Source of the DNA: Bacteroidales bacterium
Lineage (GTDB): Bacteria > Bacteroidota > Bacteroidia > Bacteroidales > FEN-979
Assembly: GCA_025355465.1 (NCBI GenBank)
Contig: JANXZO010000047.1
Location: 1-46,308 of the forward strand
Direction of reading: 5' to 3'
DNA length: 46,308 bases
A model generated the notes under the pieces. The model was given only the letters and a program-made list of their open reading frames with translations. It was not told the origin of the DNA and searched no databases. The position numbers and the translations under genes are program-made. Positions 1 through 7,320 of this stretch are shown piece by piece; positions within the stretch are counted from its first letter, which is position 1, and every line of letters begins with the position of its first letter.

Positions 1-126
1 TTGGTCATCCAGTAATTTTGCGAATAAGGCAATTGATTGATGCCCGGGAAAATGTCAAATATTTTATTTTTTTGTATCATTACATGTTGTTCGTTGCTAT
101 AGTTTCAGTAAATTTACCCACTTAGA

Positions 127-516
127 TTGGCAAAGTGCCAAGATTTTGGCACATTTGGTGACTTTGGTGAGTTGCCTTTTATGGAAATTCGCAGGTTAGG
201 GGAACAACATTTTCTTGAAGTATTCCACTCTTTTTCAAATATGGGATGCACCGTAGGGGGCACGTTATATGCGCACTTGCCATCATTACAAATGTCAATA
301 GATATCCAAGACAGTTATTGTGCTGGACAAGATAGCGAAATGTATAAAGACAATGAAAATTATTATGATAGCTTAGTGGATAGTTCAGGAAAAGACATCA
401 CGAAGGTGATGGTTATAAGAAAAAAGTGGAAAGGTTCTGGTGATAATCCCATAACCATTGAAAGAACTGAATATGTGCTCAATGATTCCTGTATATTCAG
501 ACCAGTAACAAAATGA
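127..516 (+). CDS. Hypothetical protein (start uncertain)
   Basis: This is an open frame of up to 129 residues with no family that I recognise. The longest form starts at a TTG codon; an ATG at 181 (protein beginning MEIRRLGEQH) is the more conservative start and gives 111 residues. There is no signal peptide or membrane segment. The C-terminal half is charged and looks like a small soluble alpha/beta protein. The stop overlaps or nearly touches the next gene (possible ATG at 513, preferred ATG at 522), so the two are probably co-transcribed. Bases 3-125 are also open in another frame and end just before this gene, so the 3' end of an upstream gene cannot be excluded. Confidence 0.5.
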   Translation: MAKCQDFGTFGDFGELPFMEIRRLGEQHFLEVFHSFSNMGCTVGGTLYAHLPSLQMSIDIQDSYCAGQDSEMYKDNENYYDSLVDSSGKDITKVMVIRKKWKGSGDNPITIERTEYVLNDSCIFRPVTK

Positions 517-521
517 GGCAG

Positions 522-911
522 ATGAAAATAATTTCATTAATACTGTCGCTCTTCCTTTTCTCAACTTTGAGTTTCAGCCAGTATTTCTATGATGGCGCAG
601 GCAAGAAAATCGGCAGATTTGATGGGGATTTCGTTTATAATGGTTCGGGAAAGAAAATTGGTCGGATTGATGCAGACAGAATCTACGATGGATCAGGTCG
701 TCAGATTGGCAGGGTTGACGGCAATTATTTATATGATGGTTCAGGCAGGCAGATAGGAAGGGTTGATGGCAATTATCTGTACAGTGGTTCAGGAAAACAA
801 ATCGGCAGGATTGACGGCGATTTTGTTTATGATGGGTCAGGTAGAAAAATTGGCAGGGCTGACGGGTTGAGAAGGATACAGATTGTCATTTTCTATTATT
901 TCTTTTATTAG
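522..911 (+). CDS. Secreted six-repeat protein, 5-fold beta-flower-like
   Basis: The gene encodes a 129-residue protein with a clear N-terminal signal peptide (MKIISLILSLFLF, cleavage near SFS-Q). Almost the whole mature protein is six perfect-length 16-residue repeats of the form [F/V/I/L]Y-D-G-S-G-[R/K]-[Q/K]-I-G-R-x-D-G-x-x. It ends in a hydrophobic, aromatic tail (IVIFYYFFY). The pattern matches proteins that I recall being annotated as '5-fold beta-flower' in Bacteroidota, whose function is unknown to me. An ATG at 513, overlapping the upstream stop, would add three residues; I prefer 522 because it gives a standard signal peptide. The next gene encodes a lipoprotein 33 bp downstream. 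Periplasmic or surface location is inferred from the signal peptide only. Confidence 0.75.
   Translation: MKIISLILSLFLFSTLSFSQYFYDGAGKKIGRFDGDFVYNGSGKKIGRIDADRIYDGSGRQIGRVDGNYLYDGSGRQIGRVDGNYLYSGSGKQIGRIDGDFVYDGSGRKIGRADGLRRIQIVIFYYFFY
585..872 (+). repeat. Six tandem 48-bp coding repeats
   Basis: Six consecutive 48-base units each encode one 16-residue Y-x-G-x-G-[KR]-x-I-G-R-x-D repeat. Units three and four are nearly identical as protein and very similar as DNA. The copy number could change by recombination. Confidence 0.8.
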
Positions 912-944
912 TACAGGGTAAATTTCATTAAAACCGTATTACAG

Positions 945-2261
945 ATGAAAAAATATTTGTCGATCCTATTGGTTGCTGTAATCGTATTATTAAGCGGCTG
1001 TAACAATAAAACTGACATCAAAGACATAGTGCTTAGCGATAGTGTGTATTTTAAAAAAGACCTATGGGGAAATCTGAAGCTATACAATGGGAAAGTGACT
1101 GAGAAACGTTTCGAAACTTTAGATGGTGGAACAGGTCTTTTAACAGAACATACAGTTGTTAATGGTATAATCATAAATTCTGTAAGCGTTGATGATAGTA
1201 ATCATAAAAGGGTTGAAACTTTCTATCAGAACAAACTAAGGACAAAAAAGATTTGTTGGTATGGTAATGGTAACACATTATCGGAAACAAACTACAAAAA
1301 AAGTGCGATTATAGAAGAAACGTCTTTTTTTGCTACAGGAATAAAAAGACGCTATGATGAATATGTATTCTTTGACCCAACGTCTGCAAAACGAAAAAGC
1401 ATTGAGTATGACAGGTCGGGGGCTACATATCGAAAATGGTCTTACGATGTTGATTATGGTAAAAAGCAATCCAGATTGAGAGAACTTGTTGAATATAAGT
1501 ATGGGAAAAAATATTCTGTTGAGATAAATAATGTTTATGATGATTTAGGACATAGTGAGGGAAAAAACAGTGTATATTTTCCGAATGGCGGATTAAACTT
1601 TGAAAGTCAAAGAATTAACTCTTCTATGTTTTCAAGTTCATTTTTCCCTAATGGATCGGTTAGAATGTATATGTCACGAGGTTCATATGGTAGTGAAGTC
1701 ACTGAATACGGATTAAATGGAAAGCTTATCCTTCAAATAAAAAACGATGCGCGGAACCAATTAATATCAAAAGAAGAGTTCGGTAAAGACACTTTAGGTG
1801 CTGAACAATGCTTTGATGCCATTTGGGTTGAAAATAACTCAATTGTTTTTATGAGCAGCTATTGGCATCAAAGCAAGTATGCCATTATTTATTCAGGGTT
1901 TTTAAGAAAACCTGTATTTATTATCAAAGACTCAACAATATTAGACTTCAGCACTAAGGGAATAATTGCACGTGTTTCTGGCAATGTTATAAAGAATGGG
2001 AATGGGAAAGAAGCCCTTTACGTGTTTGAAGGCAAATTTTATGATGTGAATAAAAATTATAATCAATATCCTGCTTTCTCAGATACGATAATAGTGAAAA
2101 ACGGTTCTGATCAAAAGATTCTGTTCAAAATAGCAGGCACAGATATTTATCTTGGGGGTACAGATAAAATTGCTTACACAAAGTGTGATTACAAAATGCA
2201 AAAAGAAGATTTGGCGGCTTTCCTTCTTATGCAAAAAATGAAAAAAGAACCTGACGAATAA
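945..2261 (+). CDS. Lipoprotein with MORN/YwqK-like repeats
   Basis: The protein has 438 residues and begins with a lipoprotein signal (hydrophobic stretch ending in the lipobox LLSGC, Cys at about residue 19). The middle part contains degenerate units such as FFPNGSVRMYMSRG, WYGNGNTLSETNY and YFPNGGLNFESQ. They resemble the toxin-antitoxin 'YwqK' / variant MORN repeats that are common in Bacteroidota lipoproteins. This assignment is by motif only. The C-terminal 150 residues look like a separate beta-rich domain that I do not recognise. It lies 33 bp after the beta-flower-like gene and 11 bp before the next gene, so the first four genes may form one transcript. Confidence 0.65.
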   Translation: MKKYLSILLVAVIVLLSGCNNKTDIKDIVLSDSVYFKKDLWGNLKLYNGKVTEKRFETLDGGTGLLTEHTVVNGIIINSVSVDDSNHKRVETFYQNKLRTKKICWYGNGNTLSETNYKKSAIIEETSFFATGIKRRYDEYVFFDPTSAKRKSIEYDRSGATYRKWSYDVDYGKKQSRLRELVEYKYGKKYSVEINNVYDDLGHSEGKNSVYFPNGGLNFESQRINSSMFSSSFFPNGSVRMYMSRGSYGSEVTEYGLNGKLILQIKNDARNQLISKEEFGKDTLGAEQCFDAIWVENNSIVFMSSYWHQSKYAIIYSGFLRKPVFIIKDSTILDFSTKGIIARVSGNVIKNGNGKEALYVFEGKFYDVNKNYNQYPAFSDTIIVKNGSDQKILFKIAGTDIYLGGTDKIAYTKCDYKMQKEDLAAFLLMQKMKKEPDE

Positions 2262-2272
2262 CTCTGACTATT

Positions 2273-2623
2273 GTGTCCCAACCCTTCTGCGATATTAAGC
2301 GTTATAACCTTGATCCTGTCTTCCTGTTAAGGATGACAAGACAAGTAGTTGCAGATCAGGGCTGGGTGATCAAGCAGGAGTACAAATCAGAGATCGTTGC
2401 AAGTGTGCAGGGTTTGAGTGGTTATCCCAATTTGGTTGTTACGGTCAATGTGTGTCACGGCTATATTACTTTAAGTATTGAAACGGACGAGGAGCATTAC
2501 TTTTATACAGATCAATGGAATATTGCTGAACGTTTCTTTCAAACCATTAACAAACGGATAAGTGAAGTCCCCGCTAAGCAAAGGAAAACCATTAAAGAAT
2601 CATATGGACTATCGTTCAGGTAG
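2273..2623 (+). CDS. Hypothetical protein, GTG start
   Basis: This is a 116-residue soluble protein starting with GTG, 11 bp after the lipoprotein stop. I do not recognise the family. The sequence is moderately hydrophobic in the centre (GYPNLVVTVNV) with a basic, lysine-rich C terminus; there is no signal peptide or membrane segment. Its close spacing suggests co-transcription with the three genes before it. A consensus promoter and a hairpin follow before the next gene, so it probably ends the transcript. Confidence 0.5.
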   Translation: MSQPFCDIKRYNLDPVFLLRMTRQVVADQGWVIKQEYKSEIVASVQGLSGYPNLVVTVNVCHGYITLSIETDEEHYFYTDQWNIAERFFQTINKRISEVPAKQRKTIKESYGLSFR

Positions 2624-2657
2624 GATATTTTAAAAGTTGCAAATGGTCTGTTTTTCA

Positions 2658-2689
2658 TTTGGTAAATCCAAATATTGTTCGTATCTTTG
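2658..2689 (+). promoter_or_regulatory. Consensus Bacteroidota promoter for the DUF2130 gene
   Basis: TTTG at 2658-2661 and TATCTTTG at 2682-2689 are separated by 20 bases, close to the Bacteroidota pattern TTTG-N19-TAnnTTTG. Transcription would start near 2695, giving a leader of about 110 bases that contains a strong hairpin. Confidence 0.55.
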
Positions 2690-2726
2690 ATTTACGTTCA
2701 TAGCCGAACAAAAGTGACTGAAACAG

Positions 2727-2761
2727 CGAAAGCATCGGGAAATCAAATCTCGATGCTTTCG
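2727..2761 (+). promoter_or_regulatory. Stem-loop in the leader of the DUF2130 gene
   Basis: The arm CGAAAGCATCG (2727-2737) pairs exactly with CGATGCTTTCG (2751-2761). Three further pairs, one of them G-U, extend inward around a seven-base loop. No clear T-run follows, so a simple intrinsic terminator is doubtful. It sits downstream of a consensus promoter and could be an attenuator, a processing or stability element, or a weak terminator of the upstream operon. Confidence 0.5.
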
Positions 2762-2804
2762 GCTTTATATAAGCATATCCGTTAAACCCAATTATTCCCA
2801 AAAT

Positions 2805-4076
2805 ATGGAAACCGAAGTATCAACCGTGAAATGCCCAGAATGCGGGGCTGAGATCAACGTCAGCGATGTCCTATTCCATCAAGTACAGGAGCAGCTCAAA
2901 AAGGATTTTGAAGCCCAAATAGCGGCTAAGGACAAAGAATTCAAGGCAAAGGAACAAAAGCTTCAACAGGAAAAGGAAACGCTCACAAAGGCTCAGGATG
3001 CATTGCAGGAGCAAGTTAACACTGCCGTCAAGCAGAAGCTGTCAGTTGAGAAAGCCAGTCTGGAAAAAAGCCTGAGAAAGCAGCTCGACGAGGAAAAATC
3101 GGAACAGGTGAATGCACTGGAAACTGAACTCAAGGAGAAGTCAAAACAGATCACGGATCACAACAAGCTCAAAGCCGACTATGCCAGACTGCAACGCAGC
3201 ACAGAAGAACTGAAAGGGCAGGTTGAAGCGGAAGCTGAACAGAGATTCAATGACCTTCTTGCTCAGGAGAAAGAGAAGATCAGGTCTTCTGAATCCGAAA
3301 AGAACCAAAATCAAATTAAGCTCAAGGACAAGTTGATTAGCGATTTGACTAAGAAAGTCGAGGAAGTTACCTTACGGTTGGAACAAAATTCGAATAAGCA
3401 GGTCGGGGAAATTTACGAGATTGAACTCAGGGAGTTCTTAAAGGCTGAATTCCCTTTCGATCTGGTTGATGATGTTCCGTCGGGCATCCGTGGTGCAGAT
3501 GTAATTCAAACGGTACGGAACAATACTGGCACCATAAGCGGAAAAATCCTTTTTGAAAACAAGAAGACAATGAATTTTAGTGAAGGCTGGATCGGCAAGC
3601 TCAAGCAAGATGGGCGTGCAGTCCAAGCCAATGCGCTTGTGCTCGTTACCCAAGCATTTCCAAAAGACAAAACGGAGAGCCATATCAGGGACGGGGTTTG
3701 GGTCTGTTCAATCGACGACCTCAAGATCATCGTCACATTGTTACGGGACGGAATCGTTAAAACTGCCAACGCGATGACCAGCCAGCAGAACAAGGGAACC
3801 AAGATGGAAGCTCTCTATGACTTCCTCATTTCACCCCAGTTCGCAAATTCCGTGAACGCTTTACTTGAAAACTTCCGAAAGACGGAAAAGCTTATTGCGA
3901 AAGAAAAGGAACAAGCCCTGAAAACCTTTGCTGAGCGTGAAGCCCACCTTTGGATGTCCAAGAGGGCATTGCTTGAACTTTATGGAAATATCAGTGGTAT
4001 TGCGGCTGACGGGCTGAACCAGTTAACGGAACAGGTCAACTTGCTTGAAGAACCAGCCCGTCCAGCCGAATCCTGA
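2805..4076 (+). CDS. DUF2130 domain protein (coiled coil plus nuclease-like domain)
   Basis: This 423-residue cytoplasmic protein has three visible parts. A CPECG knuckle (Cys10, Cys13) starts it, like half a zinc ribbon. A long charged coiled coil rich in K/E/Q follows, roughly residues 25-205. The third part is a globular domain containing GKILFENKKTMNFSEGWIGK (about 245-265) and a later DGVWVCSIDDL segment, which are hallmarks of the DUF2130 family. The layout recalls RmuC-type proteins, and the E-x-K region resembles the core of PD-(D/E)xK nuclease folds, but activity is not established. It has its own promoter and a hairpin leader. The downstream neighbour is convergent, so it is a single-gene unit. 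Confidence 0.8.
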   Translation: METEVSTVKCPECGAEINVSDVLFHQVQEQLKKDFEAQIAAKDKEFKAKEQKLQQEKETLTKAQDALQEQVNTAVKQKLSVEKASLEKSLRKQLDEEKSEQVNALETELKEKSKQITDHNKLKADYARLQRSTEELKGQVEAEAEQRFNDLLAQEKEKIRSSESEKNQNQIKLKDKLISDLTKKVEEVTLRLEQNSNKQVGEIYEIELREFLKAEFPFDLVDDVPSGIRGADVIQTVRNNTGTISGKILFENKKTMNFSEGWIGKLKQDGRAVQANALVLVTQAFPKDKTESHIRDGVWVCSIDDLKIIVTLLRDGIVKTANAMTSQQNKGTKMEALYDFLISPQFANSVNALLENFRKTEKLIAKEKEQALKTFAEREAHLWMSKRALLELYGNISGIAADGLNQLTEQVNLLEEPARPAES

Positions 4077-4094
4077 ATCATCGGACATTGCACA

Positions 4095-4481
4095 TCAGGC
4101 AACACGTTTGAGCTTCCTGCGCGTGTTAGATTTCCCCTTTGACATAAAAGCGTTTGAATGCTTAATCACCAGTGCGATGGCTGCAATGCAGTCTTCCTTG
4201 GTGATTTCATCGTATTTCTTGTTTTCCCGAATGTGGTCATAGATTTGTTCAGGACTCACAGTGTATGGCAGGTTTGTGTTCCAGTCCGTTTCCTCAATGG
4301 CAAAGCCAATCCCAATGGTTCCGAATTTTGGAAACGCAACAATAGCTTGGTCTTTGAATAATTTGACGCGGAACAGCCAGTAGTCCTGTCCGACTGGCGG
4401 GGTTATCATTGCCACTGCCTTGCCGATAACGAAGGTGTCGTCGGCGGGCTTGAATCTGGTGTTAAATTCTACGGTTGTCAT
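4095..4481 (-). CDS. Hypothetical protein of the mobile-element cluster
   Basis: The protein has 128 residues, with no signal peptide or membrane segment. I do not recognise a named family. The central part (IAFPKFGTIGIGFAIEETDWNTNLPY) suggests a beta-rich core, and the C terminus is basic (KGKSNTRRKLKRVA). It is the last gene of a leftward series that begins with the RadC-like gene at 6345, separated from the preceding short gene by 24 bp. It converges on the DUF2130 gene with an 18-bp gap. A role in the mobile element is inferred from position only. Confidence 0.55.
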   Translation of the reverse strand: MTTVEFNTRFKPADDTFVIGKAVAMITPPVGQDYWLFRVKLFKDQAIVAFPKFGTIGIGFAIEETDWNTNLPYTVSPEQIYDHIRENKKYDEITKEDCIAAIALVIKHSNAFMSKGKSNTRRKLKRVA

Positions 4482-4505
4482 ATGGGTATGTTTTTGGGTT
4501 ATTTC

Positions 4506-4685
4506 TCAGGAATGCCTGCGGCTTCTCGCCACTCTTTTTGAACAGAGCTGAATAAAGAGCCTTTTGCCACCCAGCTCAAAACCACGACAAAGCAGTTTTG
4601 CATCCACCACGCTTTTCCAGTTGGTGGGCTTGGTCAGCTCGACCATTTTCCCGTCAATGTTATCCAGCACCAGAATGTATTTCAT
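4506..4685 (-). CDS. Small hypothetical protein, 59 residues
   Basis: A 59-codon ATG frame (protein beginning MKYILVLDNIDGKMVELTKP, ending KRVARSRRHS) sits between its neighbours with gaps of 24 bp downstream and 17 bp upstream. It follows the orientation and spacing of the cluster, and without it there would be a gap of over 200 bp in an otherwise tightly packed series. No family is recognised. Confidence 0.5.
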   Translation of the reverse strand: MKYILVLDNIDGKMVELTKPTNWKSVVDAKLLCRGFELGGKRLFIQLCSKRVARSRRHS

Positions 4686-4702
4686 AGGTTTGTGGTTTTA
4701 AA

Positions 4703-5044
4703 TCAATATCGCTGTTGGAATTCAACACTCCCGAAGGTTTCTTCCAGCCATTCGATGGCATCCATTTCACCGTCCAGAACCTGATTCCAGAACCTCACTG
4801 AATTAAGGAATGTGCCCTTGGTGCCCTGTTTAAGGTCATTCCGTGAGGGGACACGGTTCCCGTAATAGTCATATTTGGGTTGAAGGGGCAGCATACAAGC
4901 CCCCGTTTCAAGGCAGGACATTGCGAACCTGCCCGTTGATCCTTCCATTTTCCAGCACTGACCAGTGTTTATAGATTCCTGCATTCCGCTGACGCCATAA
5001 GCTTTTTGAAGCTTGGTGATCTGTAAAAAGGTTAAGTGTTTCAT
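4703..5044 (-). CDS. Conserved hypothetical protein of Bacteroidota conjugative elements
   Basis: The protein has 113 residues and begins MKHLTFLQITKLQKAYGVSG. It contains the segments INTGQCWKMEGSTGR, DYYGNRVPSR and LKQGTKGT. I recall very similar unnamed proteins in Bacteroides conjugative transposons and plasmids; no biochemical function is known to me. It has no signal peptide. It lies 11 bp downstream of the broken 58-codon gene and 17 bp upstream of the next gene in the same direction. The family recall is from memory and not from a search. Confidence 0.65.
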   Translation of the reverse strand: MKHLTFLQITKLQKAYGVSGMQESINTGQCWKMEGSTGRFAMSCLETGACMLPLQPKYDYYGNRVPSRNDLKQGTKGTFLNSVRFWNQVLDGEMDAIEWLEETFGSVEFQQRY

Positions 5045-5055
5045 TTTGTTGGCTT

Positions 5056-5232
5056 TTATTGGTTTTCAAGCGAGTTTTTAATTCTGATAACCTTTAGGAA
5101 CAACTTTCTATATTCCCGCTGAACCTCGAACGTTGTTTGGTTGTTCGGGTTGGTGAAGCTATCTGCAATCCAGAATGTCAGGGCTTAGGTGATTTTCCGC
5201 AAATCTGCTATGGTTAGAGTTTCTGTTTTCAT
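5056..5232 (-). pseudogene. Small element gene broken by an in-frame TAA at codon 16
   Basis: Read leftward from the ATG at 5232, the frame gives MKTETLTIADLRKIT, then TAA (5185-5187), then ALTFWIADSFTNPNNQ and continues to a second TAA at 5056, 58 residues in all. The downstream part reads like ordinary protein, and small proteins of this kind (a short I-x-D-L-x-x-I-T start followed by A-L-T-x-W-x-A-D-S-F) are frequent in Bacteroidota mobile elements as far as I recall. A single CAA-to-TAA change would explain the break. The gene fills the space between its neighbours exactly (11 bp and 9 bp). Confidence 0.6.
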
Positions 5233-5241
5233 ATAATGTGG

Positions 5242-5613
5242 TTAGATTTTTCCGTTTTCAATTTCCCGACGAAGGTTTCCAATCAATATTTCATCCGTTC
5301 TTCCCGAAATGAAAACCTTGTCCAGTTCAAACTCCCAAAAGTTTTTGCATCGGTACGGTCTTTTTGCTGCCATTGTCCAGACAATCATATACCGAAAACT
5401 GGGAATATGAATACTATTTTTGTGCATTACCGAGGACACGTAAAAGTGCCTTATCCCTGAGCTTTGAACCAAAGCCTTGTCCTTATTTAGGAATTCAGTG
5501 GCTGGCAGGACTTTGGTGCCGAAAAAGCTCTTTTCGGAAATTTCAACGTTTGTACCGTTTACGAATACAAAATCTCTTAACAGGTTCTTCAACCGTTTTT
5601 CAAGGTTTTTCAT
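5242..5613 (-). CDS. Hypothetical protein of the mobile-element cluster
   Basis: The protein has 123 residues from the ATG at 5613. A longer version starting at a TTG at 5673 would overlap the upstream gene by 50 bases, so I choose the ATG, which lies 10 bp after the upstream stop. The protein is basic at the N terminus (MKNLEKRLKNLLRDF), with a tryptophan- and phenylalanine-rich centre and a charged C terminus. No family is recognised and no export signal is seen. It is part of the leftward series running from 6345 to 4095. Confidence 0.55.
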   Translation of the reverse strand: MKNLEKRLKNLLRDFVFVNGTNVEISEKSFFGTKVLPATEFLNKDKALVQSSGIRHFYVSSVMHKNSIHIPSFRYMIVWTMAAKRPYRCKNFWEFELDKVFISGRTDEILIGNLRREIENGKI

Positions 5614-5623
5614 CACTATCGTG

Positions 5624-5860
5624 TTAAATGCGTTCTTCAACAAAGGTTTGAGCTTGGTCGGATAACTCGTCAATGGTTATCTTTTTGCCCAAATGGTTGG
5701 TTTTTCTGCTTGTCCACTGGTCTATGTTCCCGCAGTACTGCCCAAAACCTTGGGGGTGGAAAGGATGATCGTCAAACCCGAAAACGTCGCCGTCACCGTT
5801 GATCAGGGTGTAACGGTCGGCGGTCTTTCCGCCGTTATCAAATATTTCAATGTTGTTCAT
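5624..5860 (-). CDS. Conserved hypothetical small protein of mobile elements
   Basis: The protein has 78 residues from the ATG at 5860; a TTG two codons upstream is less likely. The sequence contains IEIFDNGGKTADRYTLING, then HPQGFGQYCGNI and HLGKKITIDELSDQAQ. Proteins of this type, with the D-N-G-G-K-T-x-D-R-Y-T core, recur in phage and conjugative-element gene clusters of Bacteroidota as far as I recall, without known function. It sits 23 bp after the RadC-like gene and 10 bp before the next gene, consistent with co-transcription. Confidence 0.65.
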   Translation of the reverse strand: MNNIEIFDNGGKTADRYTLINGDGDVFGFDDHPFHPQGFGQYCGNIDQWTSRKTNHLGKKITIDELSDQAQTFVEERI

Positions 5861-5883
5861 TGTCAAAATCTATATGGGTATGG

Positions 5884-6345
5884 TTACAGAACACCGTCAT
5901 CGGCAAAGGAATAGAAGCCCTCAGCGGTGATTATCAGGTGATCAAGCACAGCTATTTCCAAGAAAATCCCAGCCTGTTTGATCTTTTCCGTTATCCTCAC
6001 ATCGGCTTCACTTGCTATTGTGCTACCACTGGGATGATTGTGGCAAAGGATTATTGATGAACAACCAGACAACAAAGCGGTTGCAAATACGCGTTTCGGA
6101 TCGACCACACAGCCAGATACCCCTCCGTTTCCTATCACACTGATCCCTAAAACCTTATTTGCCTTGTTCAGCATTACAATTTTGAAGGATTCGTAAAGCT
6201 CAAGCGTATCATCCCACGATTTCAGCAATAGGTCATATGCATCGCTGGAACGAGAAATTTTAATCCTTTGGCTTGGTTTTACCTTGTTTTGGTAGGTGAC
6301 GGAAATTTCGGTAACTTGGTGAATTATTTCGCTTGTCGTATCCAT
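5884..6345 (-). CDS. radC: RadC-family JAMM/MPN domain protein
   Basis: The 153-residue protein carries the full JAMM metal site of the RadC family: Glu52 (YESF), then His102-Asn-His104-Pro-Ser107-Gly and Asp115. It is shorter than chromosomal RadC (about 220-230 residues) because it lacks the N-terminal helix-hairpin-helix part, as is normal for the RadC-like genes of plasmids and integrative elements. 'RadC' is a historic name. A DNA-repair role is not secure, and a role in element biology or zinc-dependent hydrolysis is inference. It is the first gene of the leftward cluster, with a well-formed promoter about 45-75 bp upstream, and is divergent from the XRE regulator. Confidence 0.88.
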   Translation of the reverse strand: MDTTSEIIHQVTEISVTYQNKVKPSQRIKISRSSDAYDLLLKSWDDTLELYESFKIVMLNKANKVLGISVIGNGGVSGCVVDPKRVFATALLSGCSSIILCHNHPSGSTIASEADVRITEKIKQAGIFLEIAVLDHLIITAEGFYSFADDGVL

Positions 6346-6389
6346 ATTTAAGTTTTTGTATGTACCTGGGGATTAATTAAATAACAATA

Positions 6390-6420
6390 CAAATATACCA
6401 CTATTTTCTGGACTATACAA
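6390..6420 (-). promoter_or_regulatory. Promoter of the radC cluster
   Basis: Read leftward, TTG (6420-6418), a 20-base spacer and TATATTTG (6397-6390) match the Bacteroidota housekeeping promoter well. The expected start near 6384 leaves a leader of about 40 bases. Confidence 0.6.
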
Positions 6421-6453
6421 GTAATATGTGTACGTTTATGCGGATATTCAGAA

Positions 6454-6469
6454 TATATTTGTACATTTG
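6454..6469 (+). promoter_or_regulatory. Two -7 boxes ahead of the XRE regulator
   Basis: TATATTTG (6454-6461) and TACATTTG (6462-6469) both fit TAnnTTTG. No good -33 element is visible. Transcription from the second would give a leader of only about 10 bases before the ATG at 6487. Divergence from the radC promoter suggests that the regulator could act on both. Confidence 0.4.
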
Positions 6470-6486
6470 TAGCCTGGATACCATAA

Positions 6487-6705
6487 ATGATGAAACCGAA
6501 GTATAACAGGATAACCGAAGTCCTTCAGCAGCAAGGTAGATCGCAGCGGTGGTTGGCAAAGCAGCTTGGCATATCAGCTAACGCAATGAATAGCCTGTGC
6601 ACCCAAAAATCCCAAAGCTTGGAGCGGTTGTTTTCCATAGCTGAAATCCTTGGGGTGTCCGTGGTCGACCTGATCAATGTGGACTACAAGCCTGAAAAGG
6701 AGTAA
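6487..6705 (+). CDS. XRE/Cro-CI family transcriptional regulator
   Basis: This 72-residue protein is essentially one helix-turn-helix domain. RITEVLQQQGRSQRWLAKQL forms helices 1-2, GISANAMNSLCTQKSQ the recognition region, and LERLFSIAEILGVSVVDLI the closing helices typical of the Cro/C1 family. It has no extra sensory domain. It is transcribed divergently from the RadC-headed cluster across a 141-bp region with promoter motifs on both strands. A repressor of that cluster and of itself is the simplest reading, but this is inference. Confidence 0.85.
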   Translation: MMKPKYNRITEVLQQQGRSQRWLAKQLGISANAMNSLCTQKSQSLERLFSIAEILGVSVVDLINVDYKPEKE

Positions 6706-7320
6706 CCCCGATTTGCTATGGGAGCTGGAATGGTCAGGTATCTGATTGAACCAGCAGGTTGAAGATTGGGGGTAAATGGTAGCTTATTGGGCTGGAAAGC
6801 ACCGAGGGACAATTACTAAAAAATGTCCGAAACGGCTGATTTTACTGATGGTTTCGTGGATTCCAACAACACTTGACACCGAGGTACCGTTAGGTTATCC
6901 CCAATTCATTCAAACACATCATATTTATTTTGCACTCCGATAACTGCGCTATTCACAGCTGGTCTGCTGATGGTGTTATTTATGCGATTTAAACTTGTAC
7001 CTTTCGCGATCCGATGATTAATATTCTTAAAAGATTTTGGGAATGGGCTGGGTGAAAATTTTATTTGTTAGTTGCGTTCAGCACCCCCGCCAGTGGGGGG
7101 CTGCCCGCCAGGCGCGGTGTCCTCTCCGCCTATGACGATCCCGCCCCCCTAAGTCTGGGCGATAAGAATGTGGTCAAACCTCTAAAAAAATCCAGGGGAG
7201 AAACTTAACCATTTTTGGAAAGGAAGGGCATCTCTTGAAAAAATCCAGGAAAAAAATAATTCCAGAACTTTCGGACAGCTACCTCAATGTTCAAAGCGGA
7301 AAGGTGGGTGGAATTCTAAC
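6706..7320. other. 615-bp gap without a convincing gene; GC-rich patch
   Basis: I see no open frame of useful length on either strand here. Most of it is AT-rich, but 7081-7160 is sharply GC-rich with C-runs and G-runs (including CCCCC..GGGGGG around 7083-7100) that can form short hairpins. It may be decayed coding sequence, a site for element DNA processing, or a structured RNA. Nothing decides between these. Confidence 0.4.

Noticed and set aside
2727-2761. Hairpin as a plain terminator of the upstream operon
   Set aside because: It has no adjacent T-run and lies downstream of a consensus promoter reading the same way, so I list it as a leader element with the alternative noted.
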